From Kribbella capetownensis (lineage in GTDB: Bacteria; Actinomycetota; Actinomycetes; Propionibacteriales; Kribbellaceae): DNA of 64,000 bases. A model generated the notes under the pieces. It made no database searches. It was not told the origin of the DNA and saw only the letters and a list, made by a program, of their open reading frames with translations. The first letter of the stretch is position 1. Each line of letters starts with the position of its first letter. A program made the position numbers and the translations under genes. Shown one piece after another: positions 8,535 through 18,216 of this stretch. The DNA lies in NCBI RefSeq assembly GCF_004331485.1, contig NZ_SJKD01000004.1, positions 496,001 to 560,000 of the forward strand. The letters are read 5' to 3'.

Positions 8535-10889
8535 CTACTCGCGCATCAGCATCAGGGCGGCCTCGCGTTCGAGATCCAGGTACGGCTCGCCGCTGACGTC
8601 GACCGCGACCCGGTTGATCGTGCCGCCGGTGAAGTGGTGCGGCGGCTCGCCCGGGTAGTCGTCGGTGATCGGCTCGCCGTTGTGCCGGCCGATGTACAGG
8701 CCCGAACCTGCGATGGCGAAGGCTCCGAGCTGGGTCTTGATCTGTGCCTCGCCGACCTTCTCGTCCCCGTGGAAGAGCGAGAGTGTTCCGGTCGCGGCGT
8801 CGGGATCCATTCCTTGCTTCTCGAAGGAGGCCGACAGGATCAGGTTCTCACCCGTCGGGATGTCCTTCGTCCCGACGACCAGTTGCTCGATCGCGCCGAC
8901 GAAACTGTTCACGTAGTGCAGCCGGTTGTTCTTCACATACAGCGCATGGCCGCCGAACCTGGCACCCAGCGCGAACAGCACGCCTTCGGCTCCCGGCGCC
9001 GGGATGTCGACCACTGCGCCGATCGTGAAGGAGCGGTTGCGGGTGTTGACCGCCTGCCACTCCGACACCGGGGCGGTGTCCGGGTAGTACACGTACCGGT
9101 CCTTCGCAGCGGTGAGCTGCGGTCGTGGCGTGCCGAGGATCTCCAGTGCCGAGCGGTCGTCGAGCGGGAACGCGTTGTTCGCTCCGGCCTCCGCGAACCA
9201 CATGTTCACCAGTTCGCGCAGCTTCTCCGGTTGCTCCGCCGCGAGGTTCTTGACCTCGGATCGATCGACGTCGACGTGGTACAGCTCCCATTCGTCGGCG
9301 TTGAAGTTGGCCCAGCCGGACACGGTCGGGTGGGTGGTGACAGCCTTCCAGCCTTCGTGGTAGATCGACCGGGATCCGAGCATCGAGTAGAACTGTGTCT
9401 TGCGTCCGGACGCGGCGGATGCGTCGTCGACGCTGGCGCGCATGCTCATCCCGTCGAAGCGGCTCTGGGTATGTCCCTTGATCGTCTCCGGGGCTTCGAC
9501 GCCGAGTACGTCGAGAATCGTCGGGACGATGTCGATCGCGTGGTGGTACTGGTGCCGGAGCTCACCGCGTGCCTGGGCGCCCTGCGGCCACGAGATGATG
9601 CAGGGGTCCGCGGTGCCACCGTTGAACTCGTACCGCTTCCACATCTTGAACGGTGTGTTGAAGGCCATCGCCCAGCCGTTCGGGTAGTGGTTGTACGTCC
9701 TCGTCCCACCCAGCTCGTCGAGCTTGGCGAGGTTCTCGGCCAGATCGTCGGGGATCCCGTTGGCGAACTTCATCTCGTTGACCGAGCCGTTCGGACCGCC
9801 TTCGCCGCTCGCGCCGTTGTCGGACACGACGATGACCAGGGTGTTGTCCAACTGGTCGGTCTGTTCCAGGTAGGCCAGCAGCCGGCCGACGTGGTGGTCG
9901 GCGTGCCCGAGGAATCCGGCGTACACCTCGGCCATCCGGGCGAACAGGCGCTGCTCGTCGGCGTTCAGCGTGTCCCACGGACGGGTGTAGTCCAGCTCCG
10001 GGTACGGCTGGTGGTCCGGGCCGGTGCGCGTCTGGGGTGTGCCGATCGGGTTCAGCGCCGGCAGTTCGGTGTCCTCCGGTACCAGGCCGAGCTTCTTCTG
10101 GCGGGCCAGTGTCTCTTCCCGCATCGCCTCGTACCCCTGGTCGAAGCGGCCGGCGAACTTCTCGATCCACTCCTTCGGCGCGTGGTGCGGTGCGTGGCAG
10201 GCGCCAGGTGCGTAGTAGAGGAGGAACGGTTTCTCCGGAGCGATCGCCTTGGCGTCCTGGATGAACTCGATCGCCTTGTCGGTGATGTCGTCGGTCAGGT
10301 GGTAGCCCTCCGCCGGGGAACGCGGCTGGTCGACCGGGTGGTTGTCGTAGACCAGGTCGGGGTACCACTGGTTGGTCTCGGCCCCGAGGAACCCGTACCA
10401 CCGTTCGAAGCCCCGGCCGGTCGGCCAGTTGCGGCGGGTCGACGCGAGGTTCATCTCGTCGGTCGGGCACAGGTGCCACTTGCCCACCATGTAGGTGTTC
10501 CAGCCGCGCTCGCCGAGGATCTCCGACAGCATCCCGTTCTCGGGCGGGATCGTCCCGCTCGCGTTCGGGAATCCGATCGCCGCCTCGGTGATGCAGGCCA
10601 TGCTGTTGCGGGTGTGATTGCGGCCGGTGAGCAGGCACGACCGGGTCGGCGAACACAGCGCCGTCGTGTGCCACTGGGTGAAGCGCACCCCGCGACCCGC
10701 GATCGCATCGATGTTGGGCGTCTCGATCGGGCCGCCGTAGCAGCTCATCGCCGAGAAGCCGACATCGTCCAGCACGATGTAGACGACGTTCGGGGCGCCG
10801 TCCGGTGCCCTCGGTGGTTCGAACGGCGACCAATCCGGTTCGGAGTCGCGAATGTCGACATTGATCGATCCTCGGAACTGCGCAGGCAT
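8535..10889 (-). CDS. Type I arylsulfatase (formylglycine-dependent)
   Basis: 784 residues. The sulfatase core begins at about residue 33 with NVVYIVLDDVGFS, whose Asp pair (41-42) binds the metal. The active-site signature CSPTRSCLLTGR is at 79-90, and Cys79 is the residue converted to formylglycine. The last 150 residues (from about 620) look like a concanavalin/LamG-type beta-sandwich seen in large arylsulfatases. ATG 10889 has GAGGA seven bases upstream and is preferred to the in-frame TTG 10940. No signal peptide is visible, so it is probably cytoplasmic. It has its own operator (site 5) 70 bp upstream and lies next to a SulP gene, which suggests sulfate release or recycling. Confidence 0.92.
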   Translation of the reverse strand: MPAQFRGSINVDIRDSEPDWSPFEPPRAPDGAPNVVYIVLDDVGFSAMSCYGGPIETPNIDAIAGRGVRFTQWHTTALCSPTRSCLLTGRNHTRNSMACITEAAIGFPNASGTIPPENGMLSEILGERGWNTYMVGKWHLCPTDEMNLASTRRNWPTGRGFERWYGFLGAETNQWYPDLVYDNHPVDQPRSPAEGYHLTDDITDKAIEFIQDAKAIAPEKPFLLYYAPGACHAPHHAPKEWIEKFAGRFDQGYEAMREETLARQKKLGLVPEDTELPALNPIGTPQTRTGPDHQPYPELDYTRPWDTLNADEQRLFARMAEVYAGFLGHADHHVGRLLAYLEQTDQLDNTLVIVVSDNGASGEGGPNGSVNEMKFANGIPDDLAENLAKLDELGGTRTYNHYPNGWAMAFNTPFKMWKRYEFNGGTADPCIISWPQGAQARGELRHQYHHAIDIVPTILDVLGVEAPETIKGHTQSRFDGMSMRASVDDASAASGRKTQFYSMLGSRSIYHEGWKAVTTHPTVSGWANFNADEWELYHVDVDRSEVKNLAAEQPEKLRELVNMWFAEAGANNAFPLDDRSALEILGTPRPQLTAAKDRYVYYPDTAPVSEWQAVNTRNRSFTIGAVVDIPAPGAEGVLFALGARFGGHALYVKNNRLHYVNSFVGAIEQLVVGTKDIPTGENLILSASFEKQGMDPDAATGTLSLFHGDEKVGEAQIKTQLGAFAIAGSGLYIGRHNGEPITDDYPGEPPHHFTGGTINRVAVDVSGEPYLDLEREAALMLMRE

Positions 10890-10958
10890 GACGTCGTCCT
10901 CTTCTCGCGGGGGCAGTTTCTTTCTGCCGAGTTTGGTCAAACCCCCGAGCGCGAGTCG

Positions 10959-10975
10959 TCACCCCGAAGGGATGA
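10959..10975. promoter_or_regulatory. 17-bp inverted-repeat operator, site 5 (perfect)
   Basis: TCACCCCGAAGGGATGA, a perfect match. It is 70 bp upstream of the arylsulfatase ATG and just beyond the stop of the SulP gene, showing that the sulfatase has its own promoter. Confidence 0.8.
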
Positions 10976-10981
10976 ACCGGC

Positions 10982-12754
10982 TCACCGCCGCGAGCCCTCG
11001 TCGTCAGCCTCCGGCTGCGGACTGCGCCAGCTCGCGCCGGTCTGCCGGACGTACTCGGCGACGGCCGCGTCGAGCGTCGGGTGGAAGTGCGCCGGGTTGA
11101 TCGTGCGGGTGAGTTCGTACCGCTCGATCTTCTTGCGCACCGGATCCTTCATCTCCGCGAAGACCAGGGACACCCCGCGGGCGTTGAGCCAGGCGTCCAG
11201 CTCCTGCAGCATGTCGGAGGCCGTGGTGTCGACGTCGGTGATCGGCTCGGCGGCGACGATGATCCATTGCAGGCTCGGATCGTCGGTAGCGGTCTCCCGG
11301 ACCTTGTCACTGAACATCCGCGCGTTCGCGAAGATCAGCGGCGCGTCGAAGCGGTAGACGACCAGACCACGCAGGAGTTCTGCGCCGGGGTAGCTCTCGG
11401 TGTCATGCAGGCCGGCGATTCCCTCGACCCGACCGAGCTCGGCCGTGTGCGGCCACCAGGTGCGCCGGAAGACGTTGAGGATGGACAGGCCCACGGCGAC
11501 GAGGATGCCGGGCAGTACACCCAGGAAGGCCACGCCGAGCAGCGCGATGATGGACAGCCAGAACTCGGTCCGGCGCTGATGCCACAGCCGGCGCGTGCCG
11601 GCGATGTCAGCCAGCGAAAGCGCCGCGGCGATGACGATCGCGCCCAAGGTCGGCTGCGGCACGTACTGCATCAGCGAGGTGGCGAAGACCAGGACCACGG
11701 TGATCATCGCGGCGCCGACGATGCCGGTCACCTGGGACCGGGAACCGGCCTGCTCGGCGACGGCGGTGCGGGACCCGCTGGTGCTGACCGGGAAGCCCTG
11801 GAAGAACCCGGCCGCGATGTTGGCGGCACCGATGCCGACCATCTCCTGGTTCCCGCGCACCCGATCGCCCCGGCGGGCGGCGAACGCCGATGCGGTCGAC
11901 ATCGTGTCGGCGAGCGCGACGACGGCGATGGCGAGCGCCCCGACGAACAGCGGCGGCAGATCGCCCCAGCTCACCGCCGGGACCGTGAAGGGCGGGAAAC
12001 CCTGGGGGAGTACGCCGACCGTGTCGACGTCATGGGACTTGAGGTCGAACGCGCTGACCGTGATGGCGGCCAGCACCACGACGATGAGGACGCTCGGCAG
12101 TTTGGGCATGAACCGATTCAGCAACAGGATGCCGGCCAGCGAGCACACCCCGAGGACCGCGGCCGTCGCGTTGGCCTCGCCGTCGGCGAGCCCCGAGAAG
12201 AAGGCGCGCGCCTCGGCCACCAGCCCGTCGGCATCGACCGAGAACCCGAACAGCTTGGCCAACTGACCGATCACGATGGTCAGCGCGAGCCCGTTCATGT
12301 AGCCGATCTGGGTCGGCTTCGACAACAGGTCCGCCACGAACCCGAACCGGGCCAGGCCGGCGACGGTCATCACCACGCCGACCATCACCGCCAGCATCGA
12401 GGCGAGCGCGACCGCCCGGGCGGGGTCACCGTTGGCGAGCAGGAGCGGCGCGATCGTTGCCGCGATCATCGGGCCCAGGGACGAGTCGGGACCGAGCACC
12501 AGCACTCTGGACGGCCCGAAGACGGCGTAGCCGAGCAGGCACAGGATCGAGGTGTAGAGCCCAGTTACCGCGGGCAGACCGGCCAGCTCGGCGTACGCCA
12601 TCCCCTGCGGCACCAGCAGCGCGGACAGGACCAGGCCGGCGACGATGTCCTTGGGCAGCCACGCCCGCTCGTACGACCTGGCCAGCCCCACACCAGGCAC
12701 GTACTCCTGCCACCCGGGCGGACTGATCGCCGGGTGCTTGCCGTCGTCGGCCAC
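10982..12754 (-). CDS. SulP-family anion transporter with STAS domain (copy 1)
   Basis: 590 residues from GTG 12754. The N-terminal motif GLVLSALLVPQGMAYAELAGLP (about 39-60) is the SulP signature, followed by about ten to twelve hydrophobic segments to residue 430 and a STAS domain from about 455 to 575. The STAS domain contains DVDTTASDMLQEL, the position of the regulatory Ser/Thr loop of anti-sigma antagonists. The family carries sulfate, bicarbonate or other anions; the neighbouring sulfatase favours sulfate but does not prove it. It is the last gene of a five-gene leftward operon, 20 bp after ppk2. Confidence 0.9.
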   Translation of the reverse strand: MADDGKHPAISPPGWQEYVPGVGLARSYERAWLPKDIVAGLVLSALLVPQGMAYAELAGLPAVTGLYTSILCLLGYAVFGPSRVLVLGPDSSLGPMIAATIAPLLLANGDPARAVALASMLAVMVGVVMTVAGLARFGFVADLLSKPTQIGYMNGLALTIVIGQLAKLFGFSVDADGLVAEARAFFSGLADGEANATAAVLGVCSLAGILLLNRFMPKLPSVLIVVVLAAITVSAFDLKSHDVDTVGVLPQGFPPFTVPAVSWGDLPPLFVGALAIAVVALADTMSTASAFAARRGDRVRGNQEMVGIGAANIAAGFFQGFPVSTSGSRTAVAEQAGSRSQVTGIVGAAMITVVLVFATSLMQYVPQPTLGAIVIAAALSLADIAGTRRLWHQRRTEFWLSIIALLGVAFLGVLPGILVAVGLSILNVFRRTWWPHTAELGRVEGIAGLHDTESYPGAELLRGLVVYRFDAPLIFANARMFSDKVRETATDDPSLQWIIVAAEPITDVDTTASDMLQELDAWLNARGVSLVFAEMKDPVRKKIERYELTRTINPAHFHPTLDAAVAEYVRQTGASWRSPQPEADDEGSRR

Positions 12755-12774
12755 GTTCGTCGGACCCCCTCGCT

Positions 12775-13704
12775 CTACTTTTCGATGAACGGATCGGCCG
12801 CCGCGCCCGCCGGGGCCTGTGCCTCGAGGTCACGCCTGATCTCCTGCAACGCTTCGCGTGCCTTCTTCCCGACCGTGGGATAGCGAGGATCGATCTCGAT
12901 CAGCGTGTTGGCGATCACCGCACCGGCGGCGATGCGTGCGTACCACTTGCGGTCGGCGGGAATCACGTACCAGGGCGCCCATGCGGTGCTGGTCCTGGAC
13001 AGCATCGTCGAGAAGGCGCGCTGGTAGTCGTCCCAGTAGTCGCGCTCGCGGATGTCGGCCGCGGAGAACTTCCAGTTCTTGTCGGGCAGGTCGATCCGGC
13101 GCAGGAAGCGGCTGCGCTGCTCCTCCTTGGACAGGTTCAGGAAGAGCTTCACGATCTTGATGCCGTTGCCGGTGAGGGTCTGTTCCCACTCGTTGATCTC
13201 GCGATAGCGCCGTTTCCACAGCCCCCGGCGGGAGCCGGGCGGGAGTTTCTGCCGGTCGAGGAGTTCCTCGTGCACGCGAACGACCAGCACTTCCTCGTAG
13301 TGCGATCGGTTGAAGATGCCGATCTGACCGCGAGCCGGCAGGCGCAGCCCGTAGCGCCACAGATAGTCGTGATCCAGCTCCTCGCTGGAGGGGACCTTGA
13401 AGCTGCTCACGGCCACACCCTGCGGGTTCACTCCGGTCATGACATGGCGGATGGTGCCGTCCTTCCCGCCGGCGTCGAGCGCCTGCAGCACCACCAGCAC
13501 ACCGTGGGTGTGCTGCGCGTACAGCCGCGATTGGTACTCGGCCAACAGCTCGATGCCCTGGTCCAGCAGTTTGCGGCCGCGCTTCTTCGAACGGATCGTG
13601 CCCTTGAAGTCCGGCTCGAAGTCCTTGGCCAGCGTGACCTTCGAGCCCGGTTCGACCCGGAACGGCTCGATGAAGTCGGCGATCCGCTGCTCACGAGATG
13701 TCAT
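12775..13704 (-). CDS. ppk2: Polyphosphate kinase 2 family protein (class III-like)
   Basis: 309 residues. PPK2 enzymes move phosphate between polyphosphate and nucleotides. The P-loop DAGGKDG is at 77-83 within LQALDAGGKDGTIRHVMTGVNPQG, and the Walker B-like GIFNRSHYEEVLV at about 129-141. Together with the single-domain length these resemble class III PPK2 proteins, which can phosphorylate both AMP and ADP; class assignment is from motif resemblance only. Its ATG overlaps the stop of the P-type ATPase (ATGA), so the two are translationally coupled. A second, different PPK2 lies at 53520-54320. Confidence 0.92.
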   Translation of the reverse strand: MTSREQRIADFIEPFRVEPGSKVTLAKDFEPDFKGTIRSKKRGRKLLDQGIELLAEYQSRLYAQHTHGVLVVLQALDAGGKDGTIRHVMTGVNPQGVAVSSFKVPSSEELDHDYLWRYGLRLPARGQIGIFNRSHYEEVLVVRVHEELLDRQKLPPGSRRGLWKRRYREINEWEQTLTGNGIKIVKLFLNLSKEEQRSRFLRRIDLPDKNWKFSAADIRERDYWDDYQRAFSTMLSRTSTAWAPWYVIPADRKWYARIAAGAVIANTLIEIDPRYPTVGKKAREALQEIRRDLEAQAPAGAAADPFIEK

Positions 13705-16508
13705 TGGCTGTCTCCTACCTCTGCGGTGGCCGGCGCGCTCCAGGCACGAGCCGGCGCGACGGCATGGTCCGGTCTGAGCGCCGTACGCCGCCGGCGCCGG
13801 CGCCTCCTGACCACCTTGCCCACCTCGACGACGATCGGGAGCAGCGCGGCCAGGCCGATGCAGGTAAGCCACTGACGCGGAGAGAGCGAGACGGTGAGCA
13901 GTCCGCTCTGCAGCGTCGGGAGCTGGGTCGCCAGGAAGATCAGCACAACCGGAATCAGGCCGATCACCACGGCCTTCACGATCGGTGCGGTCACGCCGCT
14001 GGTCGGGTCGCGCCGGTTGACCACGGCGTTGAACGTGGTCCCCAGCCCCATCACCACGAAGGTCATCGTCATCGACACGGTGCCTTGCGAGGTACTCGGG
14101 TCGTCCGGCCCCGCAACCAGGGGCAGCAAGGCGGCGATGAACAGCACCAGGGCATAGCAGATCCACATGATCACGGCGCTCCGGTTCGTGATCGGTACGC
14201 CGGCGTCGCGCGGTGGACGATGCATGACGTCGGGATCACCGGGATCGACGGCGATGATCACGACACCGACGGCTGTGGCAAAGAACAAGAGGAACAGCAC
14301 CATCGACGGGGTCATCGCCACGCCGTCGTTGATGTCGAACACGGTGGCGGCCAGGAAGAGGAAGACCAGCGAGAGCAGTTGCGTCATCTGATACCGCACG
14401 TACGAGACAACCTTGTCGTACACGCGCCGCCCGATCTCCACGGCGTGCACCAGGGTGCCGAAGTTGTCGTCGGTGAGCACCATCCGCGCGGCCTGCTTGG
14501 TGACCTCGCTGCCGCTACCCATCGCCACCCCGATGTCGGCCTGCTTGAGGGCGGCCGCATCGTTGACGGCGTCGCCGGTCATCGCGACGATCATGCCCTG
14601 CTCCTGCATGACCCGGGCGAGCCGCAGCTTGTCCTGGGGGGTGACCCTGCCGAACACGTGCAACTCGGGCATGTGCTGCTTCAGTTGCTCGTCGCTCAGC
14701 GTCGCCAGTTCCGTGCCGCTGATCGCGCCGGGACCAAGGCCCAGCTCCTCGCCGATCGCCTGAGCCGTGACCGCATGGTCACCGGTGATCATGCGTACGT
14801 CGATGCCGGCGGCCAGCGCCGTACCGACCGCGCTCTTCGCCTCCGTCCGCAGCGGGTCGATGATTCCGGCCAGCCCGACGAACGACAGCCCTTTGGTCAA
14901 GGACATCGGATCGTCGGTCATCGCGGTCAGCTCGTGGTCGGCGACCAGGCGGGCCGCGAACGCGAGGATGCGCAGACCCTTGCGCCCCATCCGTTCGTTG
15001 GCCTCGGCGATGCCGTCCTTCGACTCCGCGATCGGGACCTGCGAACCGCTGAGCGGTCCACCCGCCTGGGTGCAGCGCGCGAGGACGACGTCGGGCGCGC
15101 CCTTGACCAGTTCGATGACGTCCTCGACGCCGTCGACGGTCACTCGGTGGAACGTCGCCATGAACTTGTACTCGGAATCGAACGGGACCTCCGACAGCCG
15201 CGGATAGGTACGCCGGGTCTCCTCCGCGTCGATGCCGAGCTTCGCGGCGAGCACGACCAGCGCCGCCTCGGTCGGGTCGCCGATCACCGACCCGTCGTCG
15301 CCGACGACCGCGTCGCTGTCCAGCGCGAGTCCGAGGCCGAGGCGGGTGAAGTCGGGCACCGCAGTGCCTGCCACCGAACGGATCGCGCCGCTCTTGCGGT
15401 AGCCCTCGCCGTCGACGGTGAACCACGTCCCGTTCGCGTACAACGTCGAGACCATCATCTGGTTCAGCGTCAGCGTCCCCGTCTTGTCGGTGTTGATCGC
15501 GCTCGTCGCACCGAGCGTCTCGACGTCGGTGAGGTTCTTCACCACGGCTTTCGCCTCGGCCAACTGCTTCGCGCCGAGCGAGAGCAGGCCCGAGACGAAC
15601 GCCGGCATACCGGTCGGGATCGCGGAGATCGCCATCGCGATGCCGAGCAGCAGCAGGTCCTTGCCCGGCGTTCCACGGATCAGGCCGACCACGACGATCA
15701 CGGCCACCGATCCCCAGGCAACGAACCCCAGCACCTTCGTCAAGGAGTCGAGCTCGCGCTGGAGCGGTGAGCGGGTGCGCGTGACCGAGGTGAGCATCGT
15801 CGCGATCCGGCCCATCTGCGTCTGCATCCCGGTCGCGGTGATCACGATCGTGCCGGTGCCCCGGGTCACCGAAGTGCTCTGGAACAACATGTTGGTCTGG
15901 TCGCCCAGACCGACATCGGCGGAGGCCAGCGCACCAGCGCCCTTGGCGATCGGCGCACTCTCTCCGGTGAGTGCGGCCTCCTGGGCTTCGAGGGTCGCGG
16001 ACCGGACGATGCGGCCGTCGGCCGGCACGATGTCACCGGCCTCGACCTGGACGATGTCGCCCGGAACCACCTGAGTGGCTGCGATCATCTCCACCTCGCC
16101 GTCGCGGACCACCCGCGCCTGCGGTACCTGCAGGTTGGACAGGGCATCGACGCTCGCCCGTGCCGTCAGCTCCTGGCGCGTGCCCAGTCCGATGTTCAGC
16201 AGGATGAGCAGGGCAACGATGATGCCGGTCGAGAGTTCTCCGATCAGCAGGCTGACGACCACGACGGCGACCAGCATGAGGTTCATCGGGTCGCGCAGTT
16301 GCTGAGCAGCGATCGCCCACATCGAGGGCGGCTTCTCCGCGGCGATCGCGTTCGGCCCGTACGACGACAGCCGGCTCGTTGCCTCAGGCCCCGAAAGGCC
16401 CGCATCGGCATCGGACCCGGCCGCGGCAACCACCTCCTCCGCCGCGAGGGTGTACGGCGCTCGCTCGACTTCGGTTGCCGACGACGCTGCCATGCCGGTC
16501 TCGCTCAT
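13701..16508 (-). CDS. P-type cation-transporting ATPase (P2/P3-like)
   Basis: 935 residues with full P-type architecture: N-terminal cation-ATPase domain, actuator loop TGES at 181-184, fourth-span ion motif PTGMPA at 298-303, phosphorylation site DKTGTLT with Asp341, nucleotide-binding KGAPD at 469-473, the VGLAGIIDPLR hinge near 545-554, and a final block of C-terminal spans. The last HAD motif reads GDAVNDAAAL (645-654) instead of the common GDGVNDAPAL. The ion cannot be deduced: the motif in span 4 differs from the Ca2+ (PEGLP) and heavy-metal (CPC) types. Both ends overlap neighbours by 4 bp (SulP upstream, ppk2 downstream). Confidence 0.92.
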   Translation of the reverse strand: MSETGMAASSATEVERAPYTLAAEEVVAAAGSDADAGLSGPEATSRLSSYGPNAIAAEKPPSMWAIAAQQLRDPMNLMLVAVVVVSLLIGELSTGIIVALLILLNIGLGTRQELTARASVDALSNLQVPQARVVRDGEVEMIAATQVVPGDIVQVEAGDIVPADGRIVRSATLEAQEAALTGESAPIAKGAGALASADVGLGDQTNMLFQSTSVTRGTGTIVITATGMQTQMGRIATMLTSVTRTRSPLQRELDSLTKVLGFVAWGSVAVIVVVGLIRGTPGKDLLLLGIAMAISAIPTGMPAFVSGLLSLGAKQLAEAKAVVKNLTDVETLGATSAINTDKTGTLTLNQMMVSTLYANGTWFTVDGEGYRKSGAIRSVAGTAVPDFTRLGLGLALDSDAVVGDDGSVIGDPTEAALVVLAAKLGIDAEETRRTYPRLSEVPFDSEYKFMATFHRVTVDGVEDVIELVKGAPDVVLARCTQAGGPLSGSQVPIAESKDGIAEANERMGRKGLRILAFAARLVADHELTAMTDDPMSLTKGLSFVGLAGIIDPLRTEAKSAVGTALAAGIDVRMITGDHAVTAQAIGEELGLGPGAISGTELATLSDEQLKQHMPELHVFGRVTPQDKLRLARVMQEQGMIVAMTGDAVNDAAALKQADIGVAMGSGSEVTKQAARMVLTDDNFGTLVHAVEIGRRVYDKVVSYVRYQMTQLLSLVFLFLAATVFDINDGVAMTPSMVLFLLFFATAVGVVIIAVDPGDPDVMHRPPRDAGVPITNRSAVIMWICYALVLFIAALLPLVAGPDDPSTSQGTVSMTMTFVVMGLGTTFNAVVNRRDPTSGVTAPIVKAVVIGLIPVVLIFLATQLPTLQSGLLTVSLSPRQWLTCIGLAALLPIVVEVGKVVRRRRRRRRTALRPDHAVAPARAWSAPATAEVGDSQ

Positions 16509-18202
16509 GACTCTGCCCTGCTCTCCGTCGCAGCTGGTTCGGCGCGGTAGGCGCGGAAGGCGTCCACAAGCGTCGGGAAGATGTTGTCCCCGCCGATCGT
16601 GTCGAGCGTCCCGTACGCCCGCAGCGTCGCCAGCAGTTGGGTATCCGGCCGGACCAGCACGAAGCGGGCGTTGTGGGCCTGGCTGTACTTGACGAGATTG
16701 GCCAGAGTCACGCCGGCCGAGTAGTCGATGTCATCGATCCCGCCGCAGTCCAGCGCTACCCAGCGGACCGGGTCAGGAGCGGCGGAGATCACCGACTCGA
16801 GGTCGTCGGCGAAGCGGTTGGCGTTGGCGAAGAAGAGCTCCGCGTCGTAGCGGAAGACGACCAGCCCGGGCAGACTCTGTGCCCCTGGCACGGCCGGCTG
16901 GTAGGTCGGTTCGCCGGCGTTGTCCTGACCGATGACGTAGTCGCCCGGTTTGTACTGCCGCCGGACCACGTCGAGCAGCGAGAGCACGATGGCGAGGATG
17001 ATTCCCTGCTCGACGCCGACGGCGAAGACCGTGATCGCCGTGATCACCGCCACGATGAACTCGTCCTGGCGTCGCCCCCACAGCCGCTTCAGGCCGGGCA
17101 GGTCGATCAGGCTGACGCCGATCAGGAACACGATCCCGGCGAGCACAGCCTTGGGCATATCGGCCAGCAGTCCGGTGAAGAACATGGTGAAGAGCAGTGC
17201 GACCGCCGCCATCGTCAGGTTGGCGAGCTGGGTGCGGCCCTTCTGCTCGTCGAGGATCTGCGTCTTGGTCGGGCTGCCGTTGACCACGAAGGTGCCGCTG
17301 AGGCCGGCGGCGAGGCTGGCGCCGCTGAGTCCCACGATGTCGCGGTTGATGTCGACGGCATCTCCGTGCTTGAACGCGAAGCTGCGGGAGGTGGCGGCGC
17401 TCTGGGCGATGATCAGCACGAAGCAGGACAGCGCGGTCGGCAGCACCTTGGTCACGTCCGACCAGGAGATCCCCGAGGGAAGGCCGATCGGCGGGAATCC
17501 GCCTTTCACGGCGCCCACCACCGCCACGCCGTGCGCACTCGCGTCGGTCACGGCGGAGATCGCGGTCAGCAGTATGACGGCGACGATGGCACCTGGGACC
17601 ACCCGGAGGAATCGCTTGAAGAACTGGATGATCACGATCGTGGCCAGTCCGAAGGCGAACGCGCCGACCTGTATCGAGGACAGTGAGCTGATCCAGTGCC
17701 ACTGCTGTTCGAACCAGTTGCCGCTGCCCTTGGAGATCCCGAGCAGGTCCGGGATCTGGCCGGACAGCACCTGGATGCCGACGCCGGTGAGGAAGCCGAT
17801 CAGTACGGATGCGCTCAGGAAGTCGCCGATGAACCCCAGCCGCAGCAGGCGCGCCAGGATCAGCAGGACACCGCAGACCAGCGCCGTCAGGCCGGTGAAG
17901 GCCAGCCAGTCGGGCGATCCGGGCGTGACTCCGGCGATGCCGAGGCCGGTGAGGCCCGCGGCGAGTACGGCGGCGGTGGCCGAGTCCGCGCCCACGACGA
18001 GCAGCCGCGAGGAGCCGAGCAGGGCGAACAGGACGGTGGGGAAGATGATGGTGTACAGCCCGGTGACGATCGGCGTACCGGCGATGGACGTGTAGCCCAT
18101 CACCTCGGGGATCGCCACCGCGGACAGCGTCAGACCCGCGATGATGTCGCGAGCCAGCCAGGCTCGCTGGTAGCCACGCAGCGGCTCGGGGACCAGTTTC
18201 AT
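16505..18202 (-). CDS. SulP-family anion transporter with STAS domain (copy 2)
   Basis: 565 residues. The SulP N-terminal motif GLTLSAVAIPEVMGYTSIAGTP is near residues 24-45, about eleven membrane segments follow to about residue 405, and a STAS domain runs from about 435 to 550 with DDIDYSAGVTLANLV at the antagonist loop. Membrane cores of the two SulP proteins here are only moderately similar, so they may carry different anions. The stop overlaps the ATPase start (ATGA). It is the second gene of the operon, 14 bp after the DUF2252 gene. Confidence 0.9.
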   Translation of the reverse strand: MKLVPEPLRGYQRAWLARDIIAGLTLSAVAIPEVMGYTSIAGTPIVTGLYTIIFPTVLFALLGSSRLLVVGADSATAAVLAAGLTGLGIAGVTPGSPDWLAFTGLTALVCGVLLILARLLRLGFIGDFLSASVLIGFLTGVGIQVLSGQIPDLLGISKGSGNWFEQQWHWISSLSSIQVGAFAFGLATIVIIQFFKRFLRVVPGAIVAVILLTAISAVTDASAHGVAVVGAVKGGFPPIGLPSGISWSDVTKVLPTALSCFVLIIAQSAATSRSFAFKHGDAVDINRDIVGLSGASLAAGLSGTFVVNGSPTKTQILDEQKGRTQLANLTMAAVALLFTMFFTGLLADMPKAVLAGIVFLIGVSLIDLPGLKRLWGRRQDEFIVAVITAITVFAVGVEQGIILAIVLSLLDVVRRQYKPGDYVIGQDNAGEPTYQPAVPGAQSLPGLVVFRYDAELFFANANRFADDLESVISAAPDPVRWVALDCGGIDDIDYSAGVTLANLVKYSQAHNARFVLVRPDTQLLATLRAYGTLDTIGGDNIFPTLVDAFRAYRAEPAATESRAES

Positions 18203-18216
18203 ACCGTCGTCCCGGG

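Noticed and set aside
8634-11357. A 907-codon open frame on the plus strand over the arylsulfatase
   Set aside because: It is antisense to a well-supported sulfatase and SulP gene, with no recognisable domain and a biased Arg/Val/Asp composition.
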